A stretch of DNA of 9,862 nt, taken from Candidatus Poseidoniaceae archaeon. Its GTDB lineage: Archaea > Thermoplasmatota > Poseidoniia > Poseidoniales > Poseidoniaceae. Position numbers and translations under genes: made by a program. Where the stretch lies: assembly GCA_013330285.1 (NCBI GenBank), contig DUIP01000199.1, forward strand, positions 591 to 10,452, written 5' to 3'. This document shows positions 1 to 7,027 of this stretch, in pieces; position 1 is the first letter of the stretch; every line of letters starts with the position of its first letter. The notes under the pieces were generated by a model, which saw only the letters and a program-made list of their open reading frames with translations, did no database searches and was not told where the DNA came from.

Positions 1-149
1 TCGTTTCAGGATCAGAAGGTATGCTTGGTGGAAACCTATTCACCATAGCGCTTGTATCCATTATCGCTCTTGCTGGTTTTTTGATGGCCCGGATGGGTGC
101 AACAGAGCAAGAAACCTCATTGCCAAAGTGGCAACGGAAAAAAGATTGA
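1..149 (+). CDS. C-terminal end of a membrane-anchored protein (5' partial)
   Basis: An open frame enters from the left edge (first full codon at position 3) and ends at a TGA at 147-149, giving 48 visible residues. They contain one hydrophobic segment of about 19 residues (NLFTIALVSIIALAGFLMA, visible residues 11-29), followed by a short polar tail ending in QRKKD. The basic tail suggests an anchor with a cytoplasmic C-terminus. Single C-terminal helices of this kind end many large secreted proteins of planktonic euryarchaea, but nothing visible identifies the family. The next gene starts 38 nt downstream on the same strand, so the two may share a transcript. Confidence 0.6.
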   Translation, partial: VSGSEGMLGGNLFTIALVSIIALAGFLMARMGATEQETSLPKWQRKKD

Positions 150-187
150 GTCCCTAAATTCGATTCTCTTTTCCCCGCTTTGTATCA

Positions 188-1603
188 ATGACGAGGGCAA
201 CGGTTGAAGATGGTAGGCCGCTTGGGAGTTCCATGTACGATGCTGCTTTGGAACTCATTGGGGCTGAGCCTCAACCAATATCCAATGAAGAATACAGTCG
301 TCGCGTTGAGCGTTTAACCGCCCAATTGCGCCCTGATGACCTGTTGATTGTGCCAGCTTCACCTGCTGCTGTACATTCGAATGATGTCCATTACCCTTAC
401 CGCACTCAAAGCGATCTGTTGTACTTGGTTGGTTGGGATGAACCAGATGCCTTGCTGACCGTTCAGAATGTTGACGGCACCTGGATTCGCACCCTCTTTG
501 TTCAACCAAAAGATACGTTGAAGGAAATTTGGGAAGGTCGCCGACCTGGGATTGAAGGTGCATTAAACGGATGGGCTGTTGATGCAGCTTATTCTTGTGA
601 CGACCTCGAGCAACAGCTCAATAGCATGCTTTCGGATTCCAAACGGGTCTTGCTACGAACTGGAATCCGAAGTGATGTCGATGAGATTGTTGTTCGCTCA
701 TTGGAACGAAGGGACCGTGCTCGTCAGCACTTCGGAACAGGCCCCGTAACCATCGAAGACCCGAGTGCACGAATCGCAGAACTAAGGCTGCGGAAATCTG
801 CTGCAGAGATTGAGCAGATGCGATTCGCATCCGATGTCAGCAGTGTCGCCCATGTGGCTGCAATGCGGAATACCAAACCCGGTCGAATGGAGTATCAACT
901 TCAAGCCACGATCGAGGGCTTCTTTGTCTATGCAGGTGCATCAGGTTGGGCTTATCCTTCCATCGTTGGATGCGGTGACAATGCTACTGTCTTACATTAT
1001 CATCAAAACAATGATGTGTGCGAAGATGGGGAAGTCATCCTCATCGACGCTGGAGCAGAATACCGTGGGTATGCAGCAGATATCACTCGCTCGTGGCCAA
1101 TCAATGGGACATTTACAGAAGCACAGCGGGAAATTTACCAATTGGTCCTCGATGCCCAACTTGCAGCCATCGAGAAATGCCGCCCTGGTCTACCTTACAA
1201 TGCGCCTCATGACGAAGCACGGCGTGTCTTAGCGGAAGGTCTCATTGCACTTGGTGTGATCACGCAAAGCCTCGAAGAAGCATTGGACATGGAAACTGGA
1301 GATCTCAAGAAGTGGTACATGCATAACACGGGTCATTGGATTGGCCTTGACGTTCATGATGTTGGTGTTTACAAGCCAAATGGTGAACCACGCCTTCTTG
1401 AAGAAGGGATGGTGCTGACGGTCGAACCTGGTCTTTATTTCGGGGCCTGGCGTCCAGATGTTGACTGCCCTCAGCGATATGCCAATTTAGGCATTCGAAT
1501 AGAAGATGACGTACTCGTGACAGCCAATGACCCCGATGTTCTCACAGCATCATGCCCCAAAACCATCGAAGAAATTGAGCAGATTACTGGCACACCTTTC
1601 TGA
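188..1603 (+). CDS. pepP: Xaa-Pro aminopeptidase (M24B metallopeptidase)
   Basis: Predicted to release an N-terminal residue preceding proline, using two metal ions in a pita-bread fold; probably cytoplasmic in peptide turnover. The 471 residues are slightly longer than E. coli PepP (441). Residues about 31-185 form the N-terminal domain (including YPYRTQSDLLYLVGWDEP), and about 195-460 form the catalytic domain. All five metal ligands are visible with the family spacing: Asp287 (IDAG), Asp298 (ADITRSWP), His383 (HNTGHWIG), Glu413 (TVEPGLY) and Glu439 (GIRIEDD). His270 (VLHYHQN) and His390 (DVHD) match the substrate-side histidines. The start at 188 has no clear Shine-Dalgarno sequence, and Met16 (position 233) is an alternative because homology only begins near residue 30. 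No signal peptide is seen. It lies 9 nt upstream of mqnC, so co-transcription is likely though the functions look unrelated. A prolidase with a different specificity is possible, but the N-terminal domain favours aminopeptidase P. Confidence 0.93.
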   Translation: MTRATVEDGRPLGSSMYDAALELIGAEPQPISNEEYSRRVERLTAQLRPDDLLIVPASPAAVHSNDVHYPYRTQSDLLYLVGWDEPDALLTVQNVDGTWIRTLFVQPKDTLKEIWEGRRPGIEGALNGWAVDAAYSCDDLEQQLNSMLSDSKRVLLRTGIRSDVDEIVVRSLERRDRARQHFGTGPVTIEDPSARIAELRLRKSAAEIEQMRFASDVSSVAHVAAMRNTKPGRMEYQLQATIEGFFVYAGASGWAYPSIVGCGDNATVLHYHQNNDVCEDGEVILIDAGAEYRGYAADITRSWPINGTFTEAQREIYQLVLDAQLAAIEKCRPGLPYNAPHDEARRVLAEGLIALGVITQSLEEALDMETGDLKKWYMHNTGHWIGLDVHDVGVYKPNGEPRLLEEGMVLTVEPGLYFGAWRPDVDCPQRYANLGIRIEDDVLVTANDPDVLTASCPKTIEEIEQITGTPF

Positions 1604-1612
1604 GGGAAACGC

Positions 1613-2797
1613 ATGGAATGGAACCAAATTTTGCGACGTCAGTCGTCGTGGTCGAGCGAAAATGCCGATGAACTTCGCCTGACACCTGAAGAGGCGCTCG
1701 TCCTCTACAACGATGCCCCTTTGCACCAACTGATGACTGCTGCCCACCAACGTCGAATCGCAATGCATGGTCCTTCGAACGTCACTTACCTTGTTGATCG
1801 AAACATCAATTACACCAATGTCTGCACGATTAATTGTCAATTTTGTTCATTTTACCGGCCACCTGGCCATGATGAAACCTACACTCAATCCTTCGAAGAG
1901 ATTTCCGGCCGAATTGAGGCCTTAGAAGAAATCGGTGGCGTTCGGATTCTCATGCAAGGGGGGGTCAATCCAGAACTACCATTCGAATGGTATGAGCAAC
2001 TTCTCTCTCATATTCGCTCCAACCACCCGAGTATTGCCATTGACTGCTTCAGCCCAATTGAGATCGAGGGCATCGCTGAAGTGAGTGAATTGTCAACACT
2101 TGAAGTGTTAACCCGTTTGAAGGCAGCAGGTATGCACGGCCTTCCAGGTGGTGGTGCGGAGATGTTGGTTGATGATGTGCGAAAGGATGTATCACCCAAG
2201 AAAGGTCTCCCTGCAAATTGGCTACGCGTGATGGAAGAAGCACAAAGTCTCCACCTCACAACAAGCGCCACCAATGTCATTGGCTTTGGAGAATCGAATG
2301 AGCAGCGGGTTGAACACATGCATCGCATACGTGCGCTCCAAGATGCGTCTCTTAGGAAATATGGCATCGGCTTCACCTCCTTCATTGCGTGGCCTGTACA
2401 ACTTGAAACAAACAGCTTTGGACGGCGTAATCGTGGTAAAAACCGTGTCACTTTGGGAGCAGGATCTTCTGAATACTTACGGCATGTCGCTGTATCTCGG
2501 CTGTTCTTAGATTCCATTCCTAGCATTCAATCCTCATGGCCAACCATGGGGATTAAAACCGCTCAAATGGCCCTTTTTGGTGGTGCGAATGATGTTGGGT
2601 CAACAATGATGGAAGAAAATGTTGTTTCTGCATCAGGAACGACGAAGTTCAGTGCGAGTGAAAAGGAACTTCAGTATGTGATTCGACGTGCAGGCTTTGT
2701 CCCTCAACGTCGAGACAGCGACTATGTTGTGTTGGAAACTCCAATATTGAATGAATCCGAAGCGGACCTTCCAGCACCGGTTCCAGTTCAATCGTGA
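1613..2797 (+). CDS. mqnC: Radical SAM protein MqnC, cyclic dehypoxanthinyl futalosine synthase
   Basis: Predicted to cyclise dehypoxanthine futalosine in the futalosine pathway to menaquinone. The 394 residues carry the radical SAM cluster motif CxxxCxxC at Cys71, Cys75 and Cys78 (NYTNVCTINCQFCSFYRPPG). Further motifs are LMQGGVNP (113-120), the SPIEI segment (147-151), PGGGAEMLVDDVRKDVSPKK (178-197) and SSWPTMG (307-313). The stretch GANDVGSTMMEENVVSASG (324-342) decides the subfamily: MqnC has this GANDxGSTMMEENV pattern, whereas MqnE and the F420 enzyme CofH differ here. Residues about 343-394 are less conserved and end in a Pro-rich tail. The start at 1613 has a weak Shine-Dalgarno-like GAGGG at 1602-1606, overlapping the pepP stop codon, which points to coupling with pepP. 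No other menaquinone gene is in the window. CofH is the main alternative and is judged unlikely. Confidence 0.85.
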   Translation: MEWNQILRRQSSWSSENADELRLTPEEALVLYNDAPLHQLMTAAHQRRIAMHGPSNVTYLVDRNINYTNVCTINCQFCSFYRPPGHDETYTQSFEEISGRIEALEEIGGVRILMQGGVNPELPFEWYEQLLSHIRSNHPSIAIDCFSPIEIEGIAEVSELSTLEVLTRLKAAGMHGLPGGGAEMLVDDVRKDVSPKKGLPANWLRVMEEAQSLHLTTSATNVIGFGESNEQRVEHMHRIRALQDASLRKYGIGFTSFIAWPVQLETNSFGRRNRGKNRVTLGAGSSEYLRHVAVSRLFLDSIPSIQSSWPTMGIKTAQMALFGGANDVGSTMMEENVVSASGTTKFSASEKELQYVIRRAGFVPQRRDSDYVVLETPILNESEADLPAPVPVQS

Positions 2798-5700
2798 TTA
2801 TTCAATGTCGGTCGAATTGTAAAATACGATCCAAATTTCTGCATGAATGTTTCTTTGCCCATTCCCAATGCCGTCTGATGGAACATATTCTTGTCCGTTA
2901 TACAATCCTTGGTAAGTCAGGTGATTGTTAGCGCCCGTGCTATCAACCCACGATGTGATGTCGTATGTCCACTGTTTGACATCTTGTCCTGCACACCATC
3001 CAGCACGTCCAAACGGCCAGGAACCAAATTGGTTGGCTACAACACCGTTGGACACTTCATTCTCACAACCTTCACTCGAACTCACAATTGGATGCCACTC
3101 ATATGTGGAATAGCCATTCATTGAATAATGGTGCTCGTGATCACAAAACTCTGCACAGTTCGCATTGTCTTGTCCAAATCCATGACCGGTTATTGTTGCG
3201 ACAATTTCAACTCGTGATGCCCAGGATGGTACGGTGAAATTGAGTTGTCTCGTGTAGATTGATTCGTCGTTGTACGTTCCATCAAATTGGCCCCCAGTGA
3301 ATGCAAATGTCGCATCATCTCCTCGTTCACCCGAACCCCAATCACTGAACAGCAACGTAATCGTAAGGTCGCCCTTGTTGGCACCCCGGTACTTGAAGGT
3401 CCGATTGTCATCATTTTCAAGCATGAAGAGGTACGGTGATATGTCGGTCAGCCACTTACCTTCTCTGCCGTATGTTGTGATCCATCGCATGAATTCTGTT
3501 CCACACGATGAAGCGTTATCACGATCACAAATTCGTAGATTTGCCTCATAATCCCACTCATGGCAACCACCATATGATCCGTCTGATTTTTGATATCTGT
3601 TTGATCGTTCATCACATGCATGCTCATGATAGACCTCCAGTGTGTCATAGGTGGTCAAATTCGATGGGAATTCGGCAGATTGTGCGGAGGTAAATCCTCC
3701 GCCCCATCCACCAGAGTGTCGATCGAAGTCCCAAAGTGTGACCTCCTCGATGGCGGGATCACTTCTGCGTATTTCTACAGGGAATTCGGCGTTCCATTGG
3801 TGTGGTTCGTGAATAAGGTGCATGGGATCATTTGATTGTGACGTCCATGCATAGAGTGAGCCAGTTTCTCGTGCTTGTTGGAATCGGTCAATCCCCATGT
3901 ATCTGGGGTTGTTGAAACTCGTGATCATATCGCCAATGCCTCCGCCAAGGGTTCCAGCTCTTTGGTCGATGTAGTGGATGCGGTCTGCCCATAATTGCTC
4001 TTCATCAGGGTTGAGCGCATTCTCAACAGAGGCTTTTTGATTGATCACGTCGTTATGGTATGTGGTGTCAAATGAACCAAAGAACAGGTGAACATTGTCT
4101 GGTAGAGCTCGGATAAAGGGACCGGGGCTTTGACCCCAGGTTCCAGAATTTGAATTACCAGAACTGTCGGTGTACTTGAAGAGGAAGAAATAGATGTCAT
4201 AGCCAGTCCATTGTTGCTGGAAGTAAAATGTTCCATCCAGTGTTGGTAATGAGAAATGAGGGACGGTTTGTAGTGGTCCATTGAGGCTTGAAGCGCTTTG
4301 CCATGGCACAGGTAATTGAACGACTGCACAACCAGTAGCATCGATGGTCCAACGGTCTGGAGAATTTGGGCACACATCGTTGTTCGCCGATACTCCATCG
4401 CCATCGATGTCAGCACAACCAACTTCGTTGACAACCAAACCTTCTGGTGTCCCTTGACAAACATCCTCGGCATCATTGACGCCATCAGAATCGCTGTCTC
4501 TTTGGACAGCCGCACAGCCAAACTCATCAACGTCTGTGGCATTGGCAGGAGTGCGGGGGCAAAGATCGAGCGGAGCACCAGTGGCATTCACGTCCTCGAC
4601 ATTGTCATTGTCGTCATCGTCATCTTCTGAAGCATCTGCGCAACCATCATCGTCGAAATCAGTATTGGTATCCCTCAACCACGATGTGAATCCTTTGGGA
4701 CAAAGATCGACCTCGTCCAGTGCTCCGTCGTTATCGTCATCATTGTCCTCATCAAGGTCGAGGCACCCATCACCGTCCCAATCAGTGTACAACGTTGAAC
4801 TCCAACCAACTCGACCATAAGGGCAGGAATCGTCCACATCGAGAACCCCGTCATTATCATCGTCTTCGTCACTTTCCGTATCATGACACCCATCTGAATC
4901 GAAATCTGCATCCGGAGAACTGATCCAACCAAGAGAATCGGGACAAAGGTCATGCAAGTCGAGCACGCCATCATTGTCATCGTCGTCATCCTCATCAACA
5001 TCGCGACAACCATCATCGTCCTTGTCCGTATTTTGATTTGATTTCCATCCTTCAGCTTCACCTATACCATTTGGACAACGGTCCGTTGTGTCTTGGATTC
5101 CGTCACCATCAGCATCGGCACCGCCACCTTCTAGCATCACCAATGTTCCTGTTGTATCAGAAAGTTGAGTGAACTTTCCGCATGTAGCAATGGTGGTTAC
5201 CGTCATCGTGTTTTCTATTTCTGTGAAATCGAGGAGGACCTTCCATGAGCCATCTTCCTTGATCGAAATCGAACCACTGCTACCGTCCGAAACCGAGTAC
5301 TCCATGGTGCATGTGTCCAAATCTTGGTGCTCTACGGAACCCTCAAACCAGAGCAGATTTGGCTCCTCTAAGATCTCTCGTACCGGGGCGTTTAACACTG
5401 GAGCTTGCGCAACCGGTTCAACAACCTCAATGGTGTGCGTGAGTGAGGACACTATTGGGGCAATTGCCTCGGAATCGACTGGTTCAATGCTCACACTCAC
5501 GGTGTAGTTTCCTAGCATTGATGGTAGAAACTCGAGGGAATAACCCTGCACAGTTTGCGACCAACCATAGGCGGATACTTGATCAAACGTAGGTGTGACA
5601 ATTGATGGAGTTAGTGCCCAATCTTGACCTTGGAATTTAATTTGAAGGATGATAGGGGTGCCATCGAGTTCGATCGTACTCGGCGGAGTCATCCATTCGA

Positions 5701-5827
5701 CAAGTGGTTCCTCAAGCATGACAGGTTGTTCAATCACTTCAGGTTCTTCGGGCTCAACAGCCCCAAAACACCCGGCAAGTCCGAGCAACGCGACGAGAAG
5801 CAGTGCAGGCAAGGCCGGTCGATTCAT
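2798..5827 (-). CDS. Large lipoprotein with TSP3 repeats and a C-terminal PNGase F-like domain
   Basis: A 1009-residue predicted surface lipoprotein. Residues 1-19 are a hydrophobic signal peptide ending in a lipobox (LAGC, Cys20), followed by a Glu/Pro-rich linker. Residues about 45-140 and 143-232 look like beta-sandwich (Ig-like) segments, the second with Cys172 and Cys216. Residues about 237-500 are Asp-rich thrombospondin type 3 calcium-binding repeats. Residues about 520-665 may be a redoxin-like fold without active cysteines. Residues about 690-1005 resemble both halves of bacterial PNGase F, with CHEWD at 755-759, NCAEFC at 890-895 and RAGWCAG at 941-947. I infer an exported, lipid-tethered enzyme or binding protein acting on N-glycosylated protein or glycopeptide. 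Substrate and activity cannot be read from the sequence. It starts 39 nt after the two-helix membrane protein gene and probably shares its transcript. No Shine-Dalgarno sequence is seen. The stop codon abuts the convergent mqnC stop. Confidence 0.85.
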   Translation of the reverse strand: MNRPALPALLLVALLGLAGCFGAVEPEEPEVIEQPVMLEEPLVEWMTPPSTIELDGTPIILQIKFQGQDWALTPSIVTPTFDQVSAYGWSQTVQGYSLEFLPSMLGNYTVSVSIEPVDSEAIAPIVSSLTHTIEVVEPVAQAPVLNAPVREILEEPNLLWFEGSVEHQDLDTCTMEYSVSDGSSGSISIKEDGSWKVLLDFTEIENTMTVTTIATCGKFTQLSDTTGTLVMLEGGGADADGDGIQDTTDRCPNGIGEAEGWKSNQNTDKDDDGCRDVDEDDDDDNDGVLDLHDLCPDSLGWISSPDADFDSDGCHDTESDEDDDNDGVLDVDDSCPYGRVGWSSTLYTDWDGDGCLDLDEDNDDDNDGALDEVDLCPKGFTSWLRDTNTDFDDDGCADASEDDDDDNDNVEDVNATGAPLDLCPRTPANATDVDEFGCAAVQRDSDSDGVNDAEDVCQGTPEGLVVNEVGCADIDGDGVSANNDVCPNSPDRWTIDATGCAVVQLPVPWQSASSLNGPLQTVPHFSLPTLDGTFYFQQQWTGYDIYFFLFKYTDSSGNSNSGTWGQSPGPFIRALPDNVHLFFGSFDTTYHNDVINQKASVENALNPDEEQLWADRIHYIDQRAGTLGGGIGDMITSFNNPRYMGIDRFQQARETGSLYAWTSQSNDPMHLIHEPHQWNAEFPVEIRRSDPAIEEVTLWDFDRHSGGWGGGFTSAQSAEFPSNLTTYDTLEVYHEHACDERSNRYQKSDGSYGGCHEWDYEANLRICDRDNASSCGTEFMRWITTYGREGKWLTDISPYLFMLENDDNRTFKYRGANKGDLTITLLFSDWGSGERGDDATFAFTGGQFDGTYNDESIYTRQLNFTVPSWASRVEIVATITGHGFGQDNANCAEFCDHEHHYSMNGYSTYEWHPIVSSSEGCENEVSNGVVANQFGSWPFGRAGWCAGQDVKQWTYDITSWVDSTGANNHLTYQGLYNGQEYVPSDGIGNGQRNIHAEIWIVFYNSTDIE
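2813..3760 (-). other. PNGase F-like (N-glycanase N + C) domain pair
   Basis: This encodes residues about 690-1005. Against Elizabethkingia PNGase F, recalled from memory and aligned by eye, CHEWDYEAN matches CDEWDRYAN, so Asp759 corresponds to catalytic Asp60. GHGFGQDNANCAEFC matches the GWGH...GCAEWC segment, so Glu893 corresponds to Glu206. RAGWCAG matches RAGWCPG, so Arg941 corresponds to Arg248. Cysteine pairs 738/755, 891/895 and 921/945 correspond to the three disulfides 51/56, 204/208 and 231/252. Glu118 aligns with Ser828 next to Asp829, followed by the conserved Trp830, and Arg61 aligns with Tyr760. The domain is clear; glycoamidase activity is plausible but not assured. Confidence 0.8.
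3833..4270 (-). other. Middle domain, possible redoxin-like fold lacking active cysteines
   Basis: This encodes residues about 520-665 of the large lipoprotein. The start (HFSLPTLDGTFY then the hydrophobic strand YDIYFFLFKYT) and the later strand VHLFFGSFD resemble the opening of redoxin or thioredoxin-like domains, and GIDRFQQARETGSL resembles the usual closing segment. No cysteine occurs between Cys500 and Cys738, so redox chemistry is not expected. The fold call is made by eye and is weak; an unrelated alpha/beta domain is possible. Confidence 0.3.
4328..5119 (-). other. Thrombospondin type 3 calcium-binding repeat region
   Basis: This encodes residues about 237-500 of the large lipoprotein. 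Seven Asp-rich segments are visible. Four are long units with the pattern TDxDxDGCxDxxEDxDDDNDGxxD followed by CP; the two at the C-terminal side are short units such as DSDSDGVNDAEDVC (444-457) and DIDGDGVSANNDVC (473-486). Cys-Pro pairs recur at Cys251, 295, 335, 376 and 423, consistent with disulfide-linked units that bind calcium through Asp side chains. The known role of such arrays is a rigid calcium-dependent spacer, which here would hold the C-terminal domains away from the membrane. Confidence 0.9.
4556..5077 (-). repeat. Imperfect tandem DNA repeat of about 120-141 nt encoding the TSP3 units
   Basis: Four diverged units run between the Cys-Pro codon pairs at residues 251, 295, 335, 376 and 423, with spacings of 44, 40, 41 and 47 codons. 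On the plus strand each unit has a similar GGACAAAG(A/G)TC-like or CAGGAATC-like block followed by a GTCATC-rich tract, the complement of Asp codon runs, near 4600-4628, 4729-4755, 4850-4870 and 4970-4996. The units are similar but not identical, so this looks like old internal duplication of coding sequence. Confidence 0.7.
5768..5827 (-). other. Lipoprotein signal peptide and lipobox
   Basis: This encodes residues 1-20 of the large lipoprotein: a short basic start (MNR), a Leu/Ala-rich core and LAGC with the predicted lipidated Cys20. The following acidic, Pro-rich stretch (EPEEPEVIEQP) is a typical flexible linker leaving the membrane. It supports export and membrane tethering rather than release into the medium. 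Confidence 0.85.
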
Positions 5828-5866
5828 GATGTGGCTTAGCCTTGGCCGTCTTTCAATGTGTCGCGT

Positions 5867-7015
5867 TCACAATTGATCTGATTCAGTTCGACCATCATTG
5901 GTTGGTAGCCTCGTGAGGGTTGTTGGGCGAGAGGGGTGAGCGACAGCCAGTGGCTCGACGAACATCAGAGAACCACCTTTTTTCCTCTCAATACGAATGA
6001 TGAGTTCCCAATGAATTCGAATTAACGATGAAGAAACGGTTCCAGGCCACTCATTTGGAGGATGTTCCAACTCCAGCGGTGCTGAATTCCACATGACTCG
6101 CCCACCAAATTCCATCACCCTCATCGGGCGGAGGAATAATCCACCCTTCACTTCATGATGCTCCATTGGAGATTCTTCGCCCCCGCCCGTACCATCATCG
6201 AGCCCAATTTCCCAATGATGTGGTAGGGGTGTGGTTAGGCCCGGTGGTGGCTGTGCTTCAGGTGAACGCCCCAATCGACTGAACACTTCTTCCCTCGCTG
6301 GTGGAAGAATTCCCACTCGCCACATCACTTCGATCTTCTCCCAGTTGTCAGGCTTTTCTTCAAATTGGACCCTGAGATGCAAAGGTTGTCCTGCTTGGGG
6401 CCTTTGAATACATTCAATTACAGGGTCTTTTGGTGCAGAACGTAAAAATTGCCGTTGAGAATTAAGATCAACAAAATTAGCCCCTACCCTCATCAGCAAT
6501 GGCGCAAAGAGAAGTGGCACCACAATAATCGCCAAGGCGGGGTAATCAAGTAAACCTATGCGAACGGTTCCAGTTCCTATGCCCTTGATTCCCATTGAAC
6601 TCAATAACGGCTCTATGAAAAGATAGCCAAGTGCTAACAGCAGCACCATCACAGAAAACGACAAAAAACGTCGAACCGCTCTATGAACTGGGTTCGGTGT
6701 GAGGTACCACCCTCGACGCTGTCGCTTGACAATGCGAGGAATTTTGCTTGTTTCGAGGAATGATTGTTCCCGTTCAATGTTTGAATCGTCGTAGATTTCT
6801 CCATCGTACACATACCTCTGTTCGACCAGCCAATCATTTTCACTCCCAAGGTGGAAACTTGGCGGGAATTTTTTCAATGCATCAACAATGTCATCCGCAT
6901 TGACGTCTCTTGCAATCGTCTCACTTGAGGACGCAATTGGCAATGAATCAGGTGAGAATCGTTTAGGTTCAAAAGGTGGGTATCTCACTCGTTGCTCAAG
7001 TTTGATTTTACCCAT
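5867..7015 (-). CDS. Two-helix membrane protein of unknown function
   Basis: I do not recognise a named family for this 382-residue protein. Residues 1-100 are soluble and charged and end in a basic cluster (KRQRRGW, 98-104). Two hydrophobic helices follow at about 117-138 and 156-176, forming a hairpin. The basic flanks suggest that both termini are cytoplasmic. The C-terminal half (about 198-360) is strand-rich, with a Pro/Gly-rich loop near 251-282. Segments such as VIECIQRP (199-206), IEVMWRVG (228-235) and SLIRIHWELIIRIE (330-343) recall the arrestin-like beta domain that follows two-helix hairpins in some bacterial membrane proteins; this is a weak resemblance. No catalytic motif is visible. 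Its Shine-Dalgarno sequence overlaps the stop codon of the upstream geranylgeranyl reductase gene, and the lipoprotein gene begins 39 nt downstream, so it sits in the middle of a three-gene run. A role in the envelope or in lipid or lipoprotein handling is only a guess from context. Confidence 0.8.
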   Translation of the reverse strand: MGKIKLEQRVRYPPFEPKRFSPDSLPIASSSETIARDVNADDIVDALKKFPPSFHLGSENDWLVEQRYVYDGEIYDDSNIEREQSFLETSKIPRIVKRQRRGWYLTPNPVHRAVRRFLSFSVMVLLLALGYLFIEPLLSSMGIKGIGTGTVRIGLLDYPALAIIVVPLLFAPLLMRVGANFVDLNSQRQFLRSAPKDPVIECIQRPQAGQPLHLRVQFEEKPDNWEKIEVMWRVGILPPAREEVFSRLGRSPEAQPPPGLTTPLPHHWEIGLDDGTGGGEESPMEHHEVKGGLFLRPMRVMEFGGRVMWNSAPLELEHPPNEWPGTVSSSLIRIHWELIIRIERKKGGSLMFVEPLAVAHPSRPTTLTRLPTNDGRTESDQL

Positions 7016-7020
7016 GGCGC

Positions 7021-7027
7021 ATCACCT
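7021..7027 (-). promoter_or_regulatory. Strong Shine-Dalgarno sequence overlapping an upstream stop codon
   Basis: On the minus strand AGGTGAT ends 5 nt before the ATG of the two-helix membrane protein. It matches seven bases of the canonical AGGAGGTGAT complement to the 16S rRNA 3' end. Its first two bases belong to the TAG stop codon of the geranylgeranyl reductase gene. This fixes the start of the downstream gene and implies translational coupling. Confidence 0.75.

Noticed and set aside
2008..2526. 172-residue minus-strand open frame antisense to mqnC
   Set aside because: It is a shadow of the conserved MqnC reading frame; its translation shows no domain and no plausible start context.
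4045..4587. 180-residue minus-strand open frame inside the lipoprotein gene
   Set aside because: It lies in another frame of the Asp-rich repeat and middle-domain coding sequence, has no recognisable motif, and the true frame has clear domains.
4590..5000. GTCATC-rich tracts considered as a CRISPR array or microsatellite
   Set aside because: There are no constant repeats with unique spacers; the tracts are Asp codon runs within TSP3 units and keep the reading frame.
5828..5866. Gap before the lipoprotein gene considered as a terminator or promoter
   Set aside because: Only 39 nt, with no T-run, no convincing hairpin, and no TATA-like box at a usable distance.
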